A stretch of DNA of 25,451 nt from an uncultured Paracoccaceae bacterium (GTDB taxonomy: Bacteria; Pseudomonadota; Alphaproteobacteria; Rhodobacterales; Rhodobacteraceae). The notes beneath the pieces were generated by a model. That model made no database searches. It saw nothing but the letters and a program-made list of their open reading frames with translations, and was not told where the DNA came from. The position numbers and the translations under genes are program-made. The stretch is from contig CALESR010000027.1 of NCBI GenBank assembly GCA_937907485.1, forward strand, positions 1-25,451. Direction: 5' to 3'. This document shows positions 1-7,474 of this stretch, piece by piece. The first letter of the stretch is position 1. Each line of letters starts with the position of its first letter.

Positions 1-829
1 CACCGCCACCCTGACCGGCGGGTCTGCGCCGGCTGGCGCCCTGACCAGCGGCACCGCGCCCACCGGCACGGTCGAGTTCTTCGACGGTGCGACCAGCCTC
101 GGCACTTCGGCCCTGACCGGCGGGGCGGCGACGCTGGACACCTCGGCGCTCACGACCGGCACGCACAGCATCACCGCCAGCTACTCCGGCGATGCCAACC
201 ACGAGGCGGCGAGTGCCCCGGCCTTGAGCCAGGTGATCGCGCCGCTGAGCACCGGCCTGTCGCTGGCCTCGTCCTTGAACCCGGCGACGGTGGGTGACTC
301 GGTCACCTTCACCGCCACCCTGACCGGCGGGTCTGCGCCGGCTGGCGCCCTGACCAGCGGCACCACGCCCACTGGCACGGTCGAGTTCTTCGACGGCGCG
401 ACCAGCCTCGGCACTTCGGCCCTGAGCGGCGGCGCGGCGACGCTGGACACCTCGGCGCTCACAACCGGCACGCACAGCATCACCGCCAGCTACTCCGGCG
501 ATGCCAACCACGAAGCGGCGAGTGCCCCGGCCTTGAGCCAGGTGATCGCGCCGTTGAGCCCCGGCCTGTCGCTGGCCTCGTCCTTGAACCCGGCGACGCT
601 GGGTGACTCGGTGACCTTCACCGCCACCCTGACCGGCGGGTCCGCGCCGGTTGGCACCTTGACCGGCGGCACCGCGCCCACCGGCACGGTCGAGTTCTTC
701 GACGGTGCGACCAGCCTCGGCACTTCGGCCTTGAGCGGCGGCGCGGCGACGCTGGACACCTCGGCGCTCACAACCGGCACGCACAGCATCACCGCCACCT
801 ACTCCGGCGATGCCAACCACGAGGCGGCG
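1..829 (+). repeat. 309-bp in-frame tandem repeat (at least 2.7 copies) in the adhesin stalk
   Basis: The same DNA starts at bases 1, 310 and 619, an exact 309-bp (103-codon) period. Copies differ at only a few positions, for example GSAPAGALTSG against GSAPVGTLTGG. The first copy runs off the window edge, so the true copy number is unknown. The last copy diverges after about 829. Such near-identity implies recent duplication or gene conversion and allows copy-number change without frameshift. Confidence 0.95.
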
Positions 830-2629
830 GTGTCTGCGGTATTGGCGCAAGAGATCTCGGATATTCCGGACACCGCCTCGCCGCTGGCGTCGCTGTCAGA
901 GATCACCGGGCCTGTCGCCGGCCACTATACCGTGCATGTCACCTTCAACGAGCCGGTGTTCAACCTTGTCGCCGGGGACCTGACGCTGGTCAATGCCAAT
1001 GCGACGCTGACGGGTTCAGGCGCGGACTATGTCATCACCCTGACGCCGCTGGCCGATGGTCCCTTCTCGGTGGCGCTGCCCTTTGGCGCGGCGCAGGACG
1101 AGGCGGGCAACGACAACGAGGCCGCCGGACCGGTCAGCGCGCTGCACGACGCCACGCCGCCGCGGGTGATCAGCAGCGACCTGACAGGGCCGGTCGGCGG
1201 GGTCTATACCCTGCGGCTGACCTTCTCGGAACCGATCGACGGGCTCGACGCCTCGGAGATCACCGCGACCAACGCGACGGTCACGGTCAGCGGTTCGGGG
1301 GCCGAGTTCGTCCTCGAGATCACGCCGCTGGGCGACGGCCCGGTCACCCTGACGCTGCCCGCCGATCAGGTGGCTGATGGCTCGGGCAATGGCAATGCGC
1401 TGGAAATGTTGGTGGATCTGACCCATATCACGGTCTATCCGACAGTGACCCTGAGCAGTTCGGCCAGCGGCATCACCAGCCGGGCGCCGATCACTGTCAA
1501 CGCCGCCTTTTCCGAGGCGGTGAGCGGGCTGACGCTGGGCGAGATCACCGTCACCGGCGGCAGCGCCACGGCGCTGAGCGGCGCGGATGCCGCCTATGAC
1601 ATCACCGTCACGCCAACCGGTGTGGGCGATGTGACGGTGGCGATTGCCGCGGATGTGGCGCAATCGGCACTGGGGGCGGGGAACCTCGCCTCGGAGGTGC
1701 TGCGCATCGAAGGGCGGATCGTCGCCGCGACCGAAGACCGCCTCGCGGGCTTCATGCTGCAACGCGCCAATGCGCTGCTGGCCAGCCAGCCCGATCTGAT
1801 CGCGCGCCTGCTCGGCCAAACCGGGGGCGGGCTGGACATCGCCAGCCGCGGCGCGGACGGCAGCTTTGCCTTCCGCAATTCCTGGCGGACCGGGCTCTGG
1901 GCCGACATCCACGGCCGCTGGTCGCATGAGGGCGCCCGGCAGTCGGACTATCTGTTCGGCGTGGTCGGCGTGGATGTCCTGCGCTCGGACCGGCTGCTCC
2001 TTGGCGCGATGCTGCAGTTCGACCATGTCACCGACACCGATGCGACGGGCTATGTGCGCGGGCAGGGCTGGCTGGCGGGGCCCTATGCGGCGGGCCAGAT
2101 CGGCGAACATGCGTTGTTCTATGAGGCGCGGCTGCTCTATGGCCAGACCCGCAACGCGCTATCGATCGACAATGGCGTCACCGTCTCGCGGTTCGAGACC
2201 GAGCGTTGGCTGGGCTCGGTGCGGCTGGCGGGCGAGGTGGTGCGCGGGCCGCTGACCTTCACGCCCAGCCTGGCGATCAGTCAGGCGACCGACGGTCACG
2301 GCGGCTTTGTCGATGGCTATGGCAATACCATCGCCGCGCAACGGGTGGCCCTGCTGCAGGGCGAACTGGGCCTCGACATCCGCCGCGAGATCGCGCTGAC
2401 GCGCGGGACCCTCACGGTGAACGGCGGCGGATCGATGGTCTTCTCGGACGGCGGGCAGGCCAACCTGACGTCGAGCACCCCCGTCGCCGATGCCCGCGGT
2501 CGGATGTGGCTGGGCCTTGCCTATGACTCGGGCACCGGTCTGACCTGGTCCGGCGACCTGCGCCTCGACGGCCTCGGCACCGGAAACCTGACACCGCAAC
2601 TCGGCCTCACCTGGCGGTTGGAGTTCTGA
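2..2629 (+). CDS. Autotransporter adhesin with tandem Ig-like repeats, C-terminal part (5' end cut by the window)
   Basis: The frame is open from base 2 and ends at TGA 2627-2629, so only the C-terminal ~875 residues are seen. It begins with nearly identical 103-residue Ig-like modules of the Big_3 type (key words PTGTVEFFDG, SYSGDANHEA). Three diverged Ig-like modules follow, with FSEP/FNEP and ITVTGG motifs (about 880-1710). The last ~270 residues alternate aromatic and polar positions like a 12-strand outer-membrane barrel and end in WRLEF, the terminal-Phe signature read by the BAM machinery. The likely role is a surface-displayed adhesin: barrel in the outer membrane, Ig-like stalk outside. 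Signal peptide and ligand-binding part lie upstream of the window. No catalytic motif is visible. Family assignment is firm; the ligand is unknown. Confidence 0.85.
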   Translation, partial: TATLTGGSAPAGALTSGTAPTGTVEFFDGATSLGTSALTGGAATLDTSALTTGTHSITASYSGDANHEAASAPALSQVIAPLSTGLSLASSLNPATVGDSVTFTATLTGGSAPAGALTSGTTPTGTVEFFDGATSLGTSALSGGAATLDTSALTTGTHSITASYSGDANHEAASAPALSQVIAPLSPGLSLASSLNPATLGDSVTFTATLTGGSAPVGTLTGGTAPTGTVEFFDGATSLGTSALSGGAATLDTSALTTGTHSITATYSGDANHEAAVSAVLAQEISDIPDTASPLASLSEITGPVAGHYTVHVTFNEPVFNLVAGDLTLVNANATLTGSGADYVITLTPLADGPFSVALPFGAAQDEAGNDNEAAGPVSALHDATPPRVISSDLTGPVGGVYTLRLTFSEPIDGLDASEITATNATVTVSGSGAEFVLEITPLGDGPVTLTLPADQVADGSGNGNALEMLVDLTHITVYPTVTLSSSASGITSRAPITVNAAFSEAVSGLTLGEITVTGGSATALSGADAAYDITVTPTGVGDVTVAIAADVAQSALGAGNLASEVLRIEGRIVAATEDRLAGFMLQRANALLASQPDLIARLLGQTGGGLDIASRGADGSFAFRNSWRTGLWADIHGRWSHEGARQSDYLFGVVGVDVLRSDRLLLGAMLQFDHVTDTDATGYVRGQGWLAGPYAAGQIGEHALFYEARLLYGQTRNALSIDNGVTVSRFETERWLGSVRLAGEVVRGPLTFTPSLAISQATDGHGGFVDGYGNTIAAQRVALLQGELGLDIRREIALTRGTLTVNGGGSMVFSDGGQANLTSSTPVADARGRMWLGLAYDSGTGLTWSGDLRLDGLGTGNLTPQLGLTWRLEF

Positions 2630-2748
2630 GAAGGGGGCTGTCGCGTCTGCCCGCGGCGGCCAGATTGCCCCGGCAAGAGGGGCGCCGTTGAGGTCTGGGG
2701 CTATTGGACGGCCTGAGCGGTGATCGTGGGGTTCAGTCGGATGAACCG

Positions 2749-2770
2749 GCCCAAGGCTCGACCCTTGGGC
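2749..2770. terminator. Hairpin, possible terminator of the adhesin gene
   Basis: GCCCAAGG (2749-2756) and CCTTGGGC (2763-2770) form a perfect 8-bp stem with loop CTCGAC, 120 bp past the adhesin stop. No T-run follows on either strand, so intrinsic termination is doubtful. Confidence 0.35.
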
Positions 2771-3001
2771 AACCGCATTTCGGTCGGATCGTCGGCCCAA
2801 CACTCAGGCGGGTCGGCGGTCTTGCTGGGCCGCGGCCCGCGACTGCCGCGCCATGCTGGAAGAAGCCCAGCGCAAGGCAACGGGCGAGTATCTGCGACCA
2901 ATCCTCCTGTCTCAGACGCCCGCAGCCTCCGCACAGACCTTCACCCCGCAACGGGGCCTGCCGCAGAACCGCACCGCAGCACACGCCGGACGGCCAAAGC
3001 C

Positions 3002-3023
3002 AGACCTGCACGAACGCAGGTCT
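3002..3023 (-). terminator. Hairpin downstream of agt, possible terminator
   Basis: AGACCTGC (3002-3009) and GCAGGTCT (3016-3023) form a perfect 8-bp stem with a 6-base loop, 36 bp beyond the minus-strand agt stop. Only a short TTT follows on the minus strand, so this is a candidate rather than a classical terminator. Confidence 0.4.
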
Positions 3024-3058
3024 CCAGGCCCGTGGCAAGTGACCCTTGCCCGACAGGA

Positions 3059-4174
3059 TCAGGCAGGGGCAGGGCTGTCGGACCTGGCAAACTGCGCACC
3101 CCGCCAGCGGACCTGACGGCGGGTCAGTGCGGCAATCGTGATGGCCGGGATCAGCACATCGCGCAGCGGCAGCGCCGCCAGATCGCGCGCCGAGACCGGC
3201 CACCCGGCGGCACGCATCAGCGCGGCTTCGGCACCATACCAGACCCCGGCGAACAGCGCAGGCACGGCCAGTGGCCAACCCCCCAGACCCGTCGCAAGGC
3301 CCAATGCCAGCAGCGGCGCCAGCGCCCCGTTCAGCGGCTCGAGCAGGAACAGGCCGGGAAACCCCTCACGGCGGACCTGCGCCCAACGCACTTGCCGGTC
3401 CCAGACCTGCCGCAGGCTGCGCCGCCCGATCGGCTGGGCAAAGGGGCGCGGAGTCAGCGTCACCTGCAGCCCCATGGACCGAATGACCTTGGTCGCGTTG
3501 ACGTCTTCGGCCAGATGCCGGTCCAGCGCCTGCAGCCCGCCCGCTGACTCCAGCAACGGGCGATTGAAGAACAGCGTCTTGCCCTGCGCGAACCCCGCCC
3601 CCAACGCATCAGCGGCCAACTGCAGCCGCGCCTGATTGGCGTTGAGGAACGCGCATTCCAGATGCCCGCCCAGCCCCCTTGGCTGACTGCCCACCGGCGG
3701 GGACGAGACCAGCCCGGTCTTCGGCCCCCAAGCGGCACACAGCGTGCTCAGATAATGGCGCGGCAGCAGCAGGTTGCTGTCGGTCAGGCAGATCCAGTCG
3801 GTTTGGGCCGCGTGCCAGCCCTTCCAGACATTGCGCAGCTTGGGGTTGCGCAGCCCTGCCGCTTCGCCGATCAGCAGACGGGCGGGCACCTGCGGATGCT
3901 CGGCGATCAACTGCCTGACCAGCGCGACCGCCGGATCGTCCGGGGTCTGCGCGCAGAAGATCACCTCATAATCGGGGTGATCCTGCCGGAACGACGACCC
4001 CAGCGTCACCGCGTCAAAGGGATCGACCCCGCAAACCGGGCGCACCAGCGTCAGCTTCGGCGTGCCGATCAATCGCGGCAGCGGGCGGACGGTCCGATAC
4101 CGGCGCAGCGCCAGTCCCGTGCTGGCCAGATGCACCACCAGAAAAAATCCGGCAAACAGCGCCAGCGCGATCAT
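3059..4174 (-). CDS. agt: Agt-type lipid glycosyltransferase (GT21-like, ceramide-glucosyltransferase family)
   Basis: This 371-aa protein has an N-terminal membrane helix (about residues 1-22), a GT-A glycosyltransferase core with LTDSN (metal/nucleotide-binding Asp), LAEDVNATK (catalytic-base region) and the RQVRW (Q/RxxRW) motif, and C-terminal hydrophobic segments. That is the layout of Glyco_transf_21 proteins, usually annotated as ceramide glucosyltransferase. In alphaproteobacteria the relative named Agt transfers sugars from UDP-sugars to diacylglycerol when phosphate is scarce. The start ATG at 4174 overlaps the stop of the upstream phosphoesterase by 4 bp (ATGA), so the two are translationally coupled. 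The partnership with a PlcP-like phosphoesterase and the Pho box ahead of the pair favour the Agt role over a sphingolipid role; acceptor and sugar are inferred, not visible. A longer in-frame start at 4297 lies inside the upstream gene and is unlikely. Confidence 0.75.
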   Translation of the reverse strand: MIALALFAGFFLVVHLASTGLALRRYRTVRPLPRLIGTPKLTLVRPVCGVDPFDAVTLGSSFRQDHPDYEVIFCAQTPDDPAVALVRQLIAEHPQVPARLLIGEAAGLRNPKLRNVWKGWHAAQTDWICLTDSNLLLPRHYLSTLCAAWGPKTGLVSSPPVGSQPRGLGGHLECAFLNANQARLQLAADALGAGFAQGKTLFFNRPLLESAGGLQALDRHLAEDVNATKVIRSMGLQVTLTPRPFAQPIGRRSLRQVWDRQVRWAQVRREGFPGLFLLEPLNGALAPLLALGLATGLGGWPLAVPALFAGVWYGAEAALMRAAGWPVSARDLAALPLRDVLIPAITIAALTRRQVRWRGAQFARSDSPAPA

Positions 4175-4977
4175 GCCTGCACCAGAACGGGGGCCTGCGC
4201 CGCCGCACCCGCCAGCACCGAACGACCGCCCCGCAGCGTCAGGCGGCCATCGTGGCTTTCCTCCAGCAGGGTGAAACTGTCGACCCAGTCGCCGCAATTG
4301 GCATAGGTCAGCCCGTGATCGTCATGCAGCCCGGCGATGTGGAAATGGCCACAAATGACGCCGTCCAGCCCCGCCTGCCGGGCCAGAGCAACCATCGCAC
4401 GTTCGTGCGCCCGGCCAGAATAGGCCAGCGCGTTGAGCGAGGTGATGGCGGCCTCGATCACGCTGCGCGCCTCGCCCGAGCCTTGGCGCCGCAACCGGCG
4501 CAGGCGGCGGTCCAGCCGCAACAGCAGGTGGTGCAACAGGCTGCCCAGCCGGGTGGCCAGATGGGTGCGCACCAGACGGCTGTCCGCCTGATCGCCATGC
4601 ACCACCAACAGCCGCCGCCCGTCACCCGCCGCATGGACATGCGCGTCAACCGGGCGCGCGCTCAGCCGGGCATGCAGCGGCGCCGCCTCGGGCGCAGGGT
4701 CATGATTGCCACGGACATAGACCAGATCGGCCCCTTGCGCCGCGCGGGCGTTCAGATGGTCGATGACCGCCTGATCGGCCTCGGTCCAATGCGGCAGCAA
4801 CGGGTGCCACAGATCGAGGATATCGCCGACCAGCACATAACGCTCGGCCCGCCGTGCCTGCAGCCAGTCCAGCAGCAGGTCCGGCCGCGAGCCGATGGCC
4901 CCCAGATGAAGGTCAGACAGGAACATCGTGCGCAGGGGCGCGGGCGGCGGCGGGGGGAAGGGGCGGTCAAAGGGCAA
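4171..4977 (-). CDS. plcP: PlcP-type calcineurin-like phosphoesterase (phospholipase C of lipid remodelling; LpxH-like)
   Basis: This 268-aa metallophosphoesterase has the full two-metal motif set: DLHLG (D22, H24), GDILDLW (D52), GNHD (N91, H92), HGD (H127) and GHFH near residue 210. There is no signal peptide. Such proteins are often auto-annotated as UDP-2,3-diacylglucosamine diphosphatase (LpxH), but the alphaproteobacterial PlcP branch cleaves phosphatidylcholine and other phospholipids to diacylglycerol and a phosphoryl head group during phosphate starvation. Three things support PlcP: an overlapping downstream glycosyltransferase that could use the diacylglycerol, a strong Pho box at 5020-5059, and adjacent phosphonate genes. 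An AAGGAG ribosome site (4984-4989) six bases ahead fixes the ATG at 4977. The LpxH alternative cannot be excluded from motifs alone. Confidence 0.75.
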   Translation of the reverse strand: MPFDRPFPPPPPAPLRTMFLSDLHLGAIGSRPDLLLDWLQARRAERYVLVGDILDLWHPLLPHWTEADQAVIDHLNARAAQGADLVYVRGNHDPAPEAAPLHARLSARPVDAHVHAAGDGRRLLVVHGDQADSRLVRTHLATRLGSLLHHLLLRLDRRLRRLRRQGSGEARSVIEAAITSLNALAYSGRAHERAMVALARQAGLDGVICGHFHIAGLHDDHGLTYANCGDWVDSFTLLEESHDGRLTLRGGRSVLAGAAAQAPVLVQA

Positions 4978-5019
4978 GATCGGCTCCTTGGCGGTCTGGC
5001 TCCACTCTGCACGCCGCCC

Positions 5020-5059
5020 TGCACAGAACCATGACAGCCCGTCGTCGGTTTGATGACAG
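5020..5059 (-). promoter_or_regulatory. Pho box (PhoB site) upstream of plcP-agt
   Basis: On the minus strand CTGTCAT occurs exactly twice, at 5059-5053 and 5037-5031, 22 bp apart. A third partial copy, CTGTGCA, sits one further 11-bp step on (5026-5020). The position between the two perfect copies is CCGACGA. Seven-base CTGTCAT units on an 11-bp pitch are the established PhoB-binding signature in alphaproteobacteria. The array ends 42 bp before the plcP ATG, a normal distance for a promoter-overlapping activator site. Confidence 0.85.
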
Positions 5060-5067
5060 CGCGCCCC

Positions 5068-6207
5068 TCAGGCCACACGCACCCCGCCGACCCAGACGCC
5101 CCGCAGACTGGCCGACGCACCGACCCGACGCAGCCGGACCAGATCGGCCCTCAGCCCGGGCTGCAACCGGCCCCGGTCGTGCAGACCTGTCGCCGCTGCC
5201 GGGGCCGCCGTCACCGTGGCCAGCCCGCGCGCCATGTCCCCCCAGAGGTCGCCCAGCATCAAGGCCCCGGCCAGCAGCGCCGAGGGCACATAATCGGACG
5301 ACAGGATGTCCAGATACCCCGCCACCGCCAGATCCCGGGCCGCCACGTTCCCCGAATGTGATCCGCCCCGGATCAGGTTCGGCGCCCCCATCATCACGGC
5401 GATGCCCTGCTGATGGCAGGCACGCGCGGCCTCCATCGTGGTGGGAAATTCGGCCAGCGCCACCCCATGGGCGGACGATTGGCGCACATGGTCCTCGGTG
5501 GTATCGTCATGGCTGGCCAGCGCCGCGCCAAAGCCGCGCCCCGCGGCCACCGCAGCGGCCTCGTGCCGGTCGCGCAGTCGGTTGCCCAAGGCGGTCTGCA
5601 CCTCGACATGGGCCTGAAACTCGTCCTCGGTCAGGCCGTATTTGCCGCGCATATAGCGGCGCAATTGCGCCAGATCGGCAAACTGGCGCTGGCCGGGGGT
5701 ATGGTCCATCAGGCTGACAATGCGCACCGGGTCGGCGGCGGTGAATTGCTCCAGTTCAGCACACAGGGTTTCCGAGCATATCTCGGCCCGCAGATGCAGG
5801 AAATGCGAGATTTTCAGCGCCCCCACCGCCCGTGCCGCCAGAATTTCGTCCGCCAGCCCCCGCGCATACGCGCCATAGCCCCGACCGCTGGAAACCAGCG
5901 ACCCCACCCGCAGCGCGTCGAAAACCGTGGTGATCCCAGTGCTGGCCAGTTCGGCATCATGCGACAGGATTGCGCTGGCGTGCGGCCAGTCCACGCCCGG
6001 ACGCGGCTGGATATGGCGTTCCAGATTGTCGGTGTGCAACTCGATCAGGCCGGGCATCAGCAGATCGCCGTCGATATCCACCGCGCCGGGCAGCGGGCTG
6101 GCGCCGGGGGCGATGTCGGTGATGACGCCGTCCTCCACCCGCAAGGTGCCCAGCATCACCCGATCCGGCAGCACGAGGGTGGCATTCGTCAGGGTAAGGG
6201 CGGTCAT
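5068..6207 (-). CDS. phnM: PhnM, alpha-D-ribose 1-methylphosphonate 5-triphosphate diphosphatase (copy 1)
   Basis: This 379-aa amidohydrolase-fold protein acts in the cytoplasm, removing pyrophosphate from ribose 1-alkylphosphonate 5-triphosphate to give PhnJ its 5-phosphate substrate. Visible PhnM motifs are MPGLIELHTDN (metal-binding H58, D60) followed by ERH (H64), SLMDHTPGQRQF in mid-protein, SHDDTTEDH, GAPNLIRGGSHSGN and LSSDYVPSALL near the C terminus. Length is typical of the family. The start at 6207 follows an AGGA site seven bases upstream. It lies downstream of phnN but is separated from it by a divergent DUF1045 gene, so it probably has its own promoter in 6208-6299. It is clearly the canonical PhnM; compare the less typical copy at 12739. 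Confidence 0.95.
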   Translation of the reverse strand: MTALTLTNATLVLPDRVMLGTLRVEDGVITDIAPGASPLPGAVDIDGDLLMPGLIELHTDNLERHIQPRPGVDWPHASAILSHDAELASTGITTVFDALRVGSLVSSGRGYGAYARGLADEILAARAVGALKISHFLHLRAEICSETLCAELEQFTAADPVRIVSLMDHTPGQRQFADLAQLRRYMRGKYGLTEDEFQAHVEVQTALGNRLRDRHEAAAVAAGRGFGAALASHDDTTEDHVRQSSAHGVALAEFPTTMEAARACHQQGIAVMMGAPNLIRGGSHSGNVAARDLAVAGYLDILSSDYVPSALLAGALMLGDLWGDMARGLATVTAAPAAATGLHDRGRLQPGLRADLVRLRRVGASASLRGVWVGGVRVA

Positions 6208-6249
6208 CGGCGCGTCCTGCTCTTGATAAGGGCGGTTCCGGGGTGAAAA

Positions 6250-6278
6250 ATCAGGGTTGCGTCACACGGGCGTGACAC
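6250..6278 (-). promoter_or_regulatory. Weak Pho-box-like repeat between phnM and the DUF1045 gene
   Basis: On the minus strand GTGTCAC (6278-6272), GTGTGAC (6267-6261) and CCCTGAT (6256-6250) lie on an 11-bp pitch. The first unit matches CTGTCAT/C well, the others poorly. The same bases hold an inverted repeat GTCAC-N6-GTGAC (6261-6276), so a dimeric regulator is an alternative reading. The site sits 43-71 bp ahead of phnM and 22-50 bp ahead of the DUF1045 start. Confidence 0.4.
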
Positions 6279-6299
6279 TTTGCGATGAGGATGCGCTCC

Positions 6300-6953
6300 A
6301 TGACCCGACATGCCATCTATGCCATCCCTCGCCCCGGCCCGTTGGCTGATGCCGCTGCCCGCTGGCTGGGCCGCGACGCCCAAAGCGGCGCCCGGCTGCC
6401 CGCGCCGCACCCGGCGCTGACGGCGTCGGCCGCGCGCTATGGGTTCCATGCGACGATTGTCGCGCCGATGCGCCTGCGCGAGGGCCTGGCCTTGGCCGAC
6501 CTGATCGCCGCGCTCGACGCCTTTTGTGCCACTCACCGCGCTGTTGCATTGCAGGGTCTGGCCCTGACCAGCCTTGATGGCTTTCTGGCCCTGGTCCCCG
6601 AGGGGCCGGTCGAGGCGCTGAACGCCCTCGCCGCCGCCGCCGTTCGTCAGTTCGCGCCATTCCGCGCAGCCCTGACCGAGGCCGAACTCGCCCGCCGCAA
6701 CCCCGCCGCGCTGACCCCGCGCCAGCGCGACCTGCTCGATACCTTCGGCTATCCCTTTGTTCTGGACGAATTCCGCTTCCACATGACCCTGTCCGACCGG
6801 CTGACCGCCGAACAGGCGGCCGTCCTGTGGCCGCAGGCGCAGGCACAGGTTCTGGCCCATGCGCCGCGCCCCATGCCCATCGACTCGCTGGTCCTGTGCA
6901 CCGAAGGCGCGGACGGGCTTTTCCATCACACGCACCGCGCGCCCCTGTCCTGA
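6300..6953 (+). CDS. DUF1045 phosphonate-cluster protein, 2H phosphoesterase superfamily
   Basis: The 217-aa protein carries two FH-x-T motifs, FHAT at 49-52 and FHMT at 160-163, about 110 residues apart. This is the hallmark of the 2H phosphoesterase fold, which typically opens 2',3'-cyclic phosphates or related cyclic phosphodiesters. DUF1045 members of this size are a known companion of C-P lyase clusters, without a settled function that I can cite. The ATG at 6300 is preferred because GAGG (6287-6290) precedes it by nine bases; an in-frame ATG lies at 6285. It runs opposite to all surrounding phn genes, sharing a promoter region with phnM and overlapping the 3' end of phnN by 28 bp. No phnP is present in the window, so it may open the 5-phosphoribosyl 1,2-cyclic phosphate made by PhnJ (inference). 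Confidence 0.85.
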   Translation: MTRHAIYAIPRPGPLADAAARWLGRDAQSGARLPAPHPALTASAARYGFHATIVAPMRLREGLALADLIAALDAFCATHRAVALQGLALTSLDGFLALVPEGPVEALNALAAAAVRQFAPFRAALTEAELARRNPAALTPRQRDLLDTFGYPFVLDEFRFHMTLSDRLTAEQAAVLWPQAQAQVLAHAPRPMPIDSLVLCTEGADGLFHHTHRAPLS

Positions 6954-7474
6954 AGCGCCGCGCGCAGGCGGGCGATGCCCTGCTCGGGCGTGCCATCGTT
7001 GACCACCTCGATCACCGGCAGGCCGGGCGGAAACGGCACCACGCCGCGTGCCAGCCTTGCCGCAACCTCGTCGGCGGCCTCGCGCCCGCGTGCCGCCAAC
7101 CGGGTGGCCAGCACCGGGCCGAGGGCCGTGATGTGGATCACCTGCAAGTCCGGAAGGGCTGCCAGCGCCTCGGCCATCGCCGCGCGCGAGCCGTTGAACA
7201 GCACATCGCGCCCCTCGGTCCGCGGCACCAGCCCGTCGCGCGGGATGCCATACGCCAGCCCATGCGCGCGCCAGACCAGCGCAAAGTCCCCCGCGGCCTC
7301 GCGCCGCGCAAATTCCGCCTCGCTCACCCCTTCGAACGGCTCACCACCCGCCGATTCCGGCCGCGTGATGACCCGGCGCACCCAATGCGGCCCGCCCGGC
7401 CCGCAAACCCCGGCGAGGAGCGTGTCCTTGCCCGCGCCCGAGGGGCCGACGATAGCAAACAACCGCCCGCTCAT
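6926..7474 (-). CDS. phnN: PhnN, ribose 1,5-bisphosphate phosphokinase
   Basis: This 182-aa guanylate-kinase-fold protein has Walker A GPSGAGKDT (10-18), then RRVITRP and FALVWRAHGLAYGIP typical of PhnN. It phosphorylates ribose 1,5-bisphosphate to PRPP, returning the sugar of the C-P lyase pathway to nucleotide synthesis. Its ATG overlaps the phnL stop by 4 bp (ATGA at 7474-7471), making it the last gene of the phnG-N operon. Its 3' end overlaps the convergent DUF1045 gene by 28 bp, so the two transcripts are antisense there. Confidence 0.93.
   Translation of the reverse strand: MSGRLFAIVGPSGAGKDTLLAGVCGPGGPHWVRRVITRPESAGGEPFEGVSEAEFARREAAGDFALVWRAHGLAYGIPRDGLVPRTEGRDVLFNGSRAAMAEALAALPDLQVIHITALGPVLATRLAARGREAADEVAARLARGVVPFPPGLPVIEVVNDGTPEQGIARLRAALQDRGARCV

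Larger units (their letters stand above)
2630..3058. other. Intergenic stretch between convergent adhesin and agt genes
   Basis: No recognisable gene was found in these 429 bases on either strand. The short frames here match no family I know and are proline/arginine-rich, as is common in GC-rich non-coding DNA. Two perfect 8-bp-stem hairpins lie in it (2749-2770 and 3002-3023), suggesting transcription ends between the two converging genes. Confidence 0.6.

Noticed and set aside
1..829. CRISPR or mobile repeat
   Set aside because: The repeats are 309 bp, contiguous and in frame within a coding region, with no spacers; they encode protein modules.
1016..2110. Minus-strand open frame of 364 codons inside the adhesin gene
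   Set aside because: Antisense to the well-supported Ig-like and barrel regions, with low-complexity Arg/Gln/His composition.
2630..3058. Short open frames on both strands between the adhesin and agt
   Set aside because: No family match, no ribosome sites worth noting, and biased composition.
4171..4977. LpxH, UDP-2,3-diacylglucosamine diphosphatase of lipid A synthesis
   Set aside because: Motifs allow it, but the Pho box and the coupled lipid glycosyltransferase fit PlcP better. Kept as an alternative.
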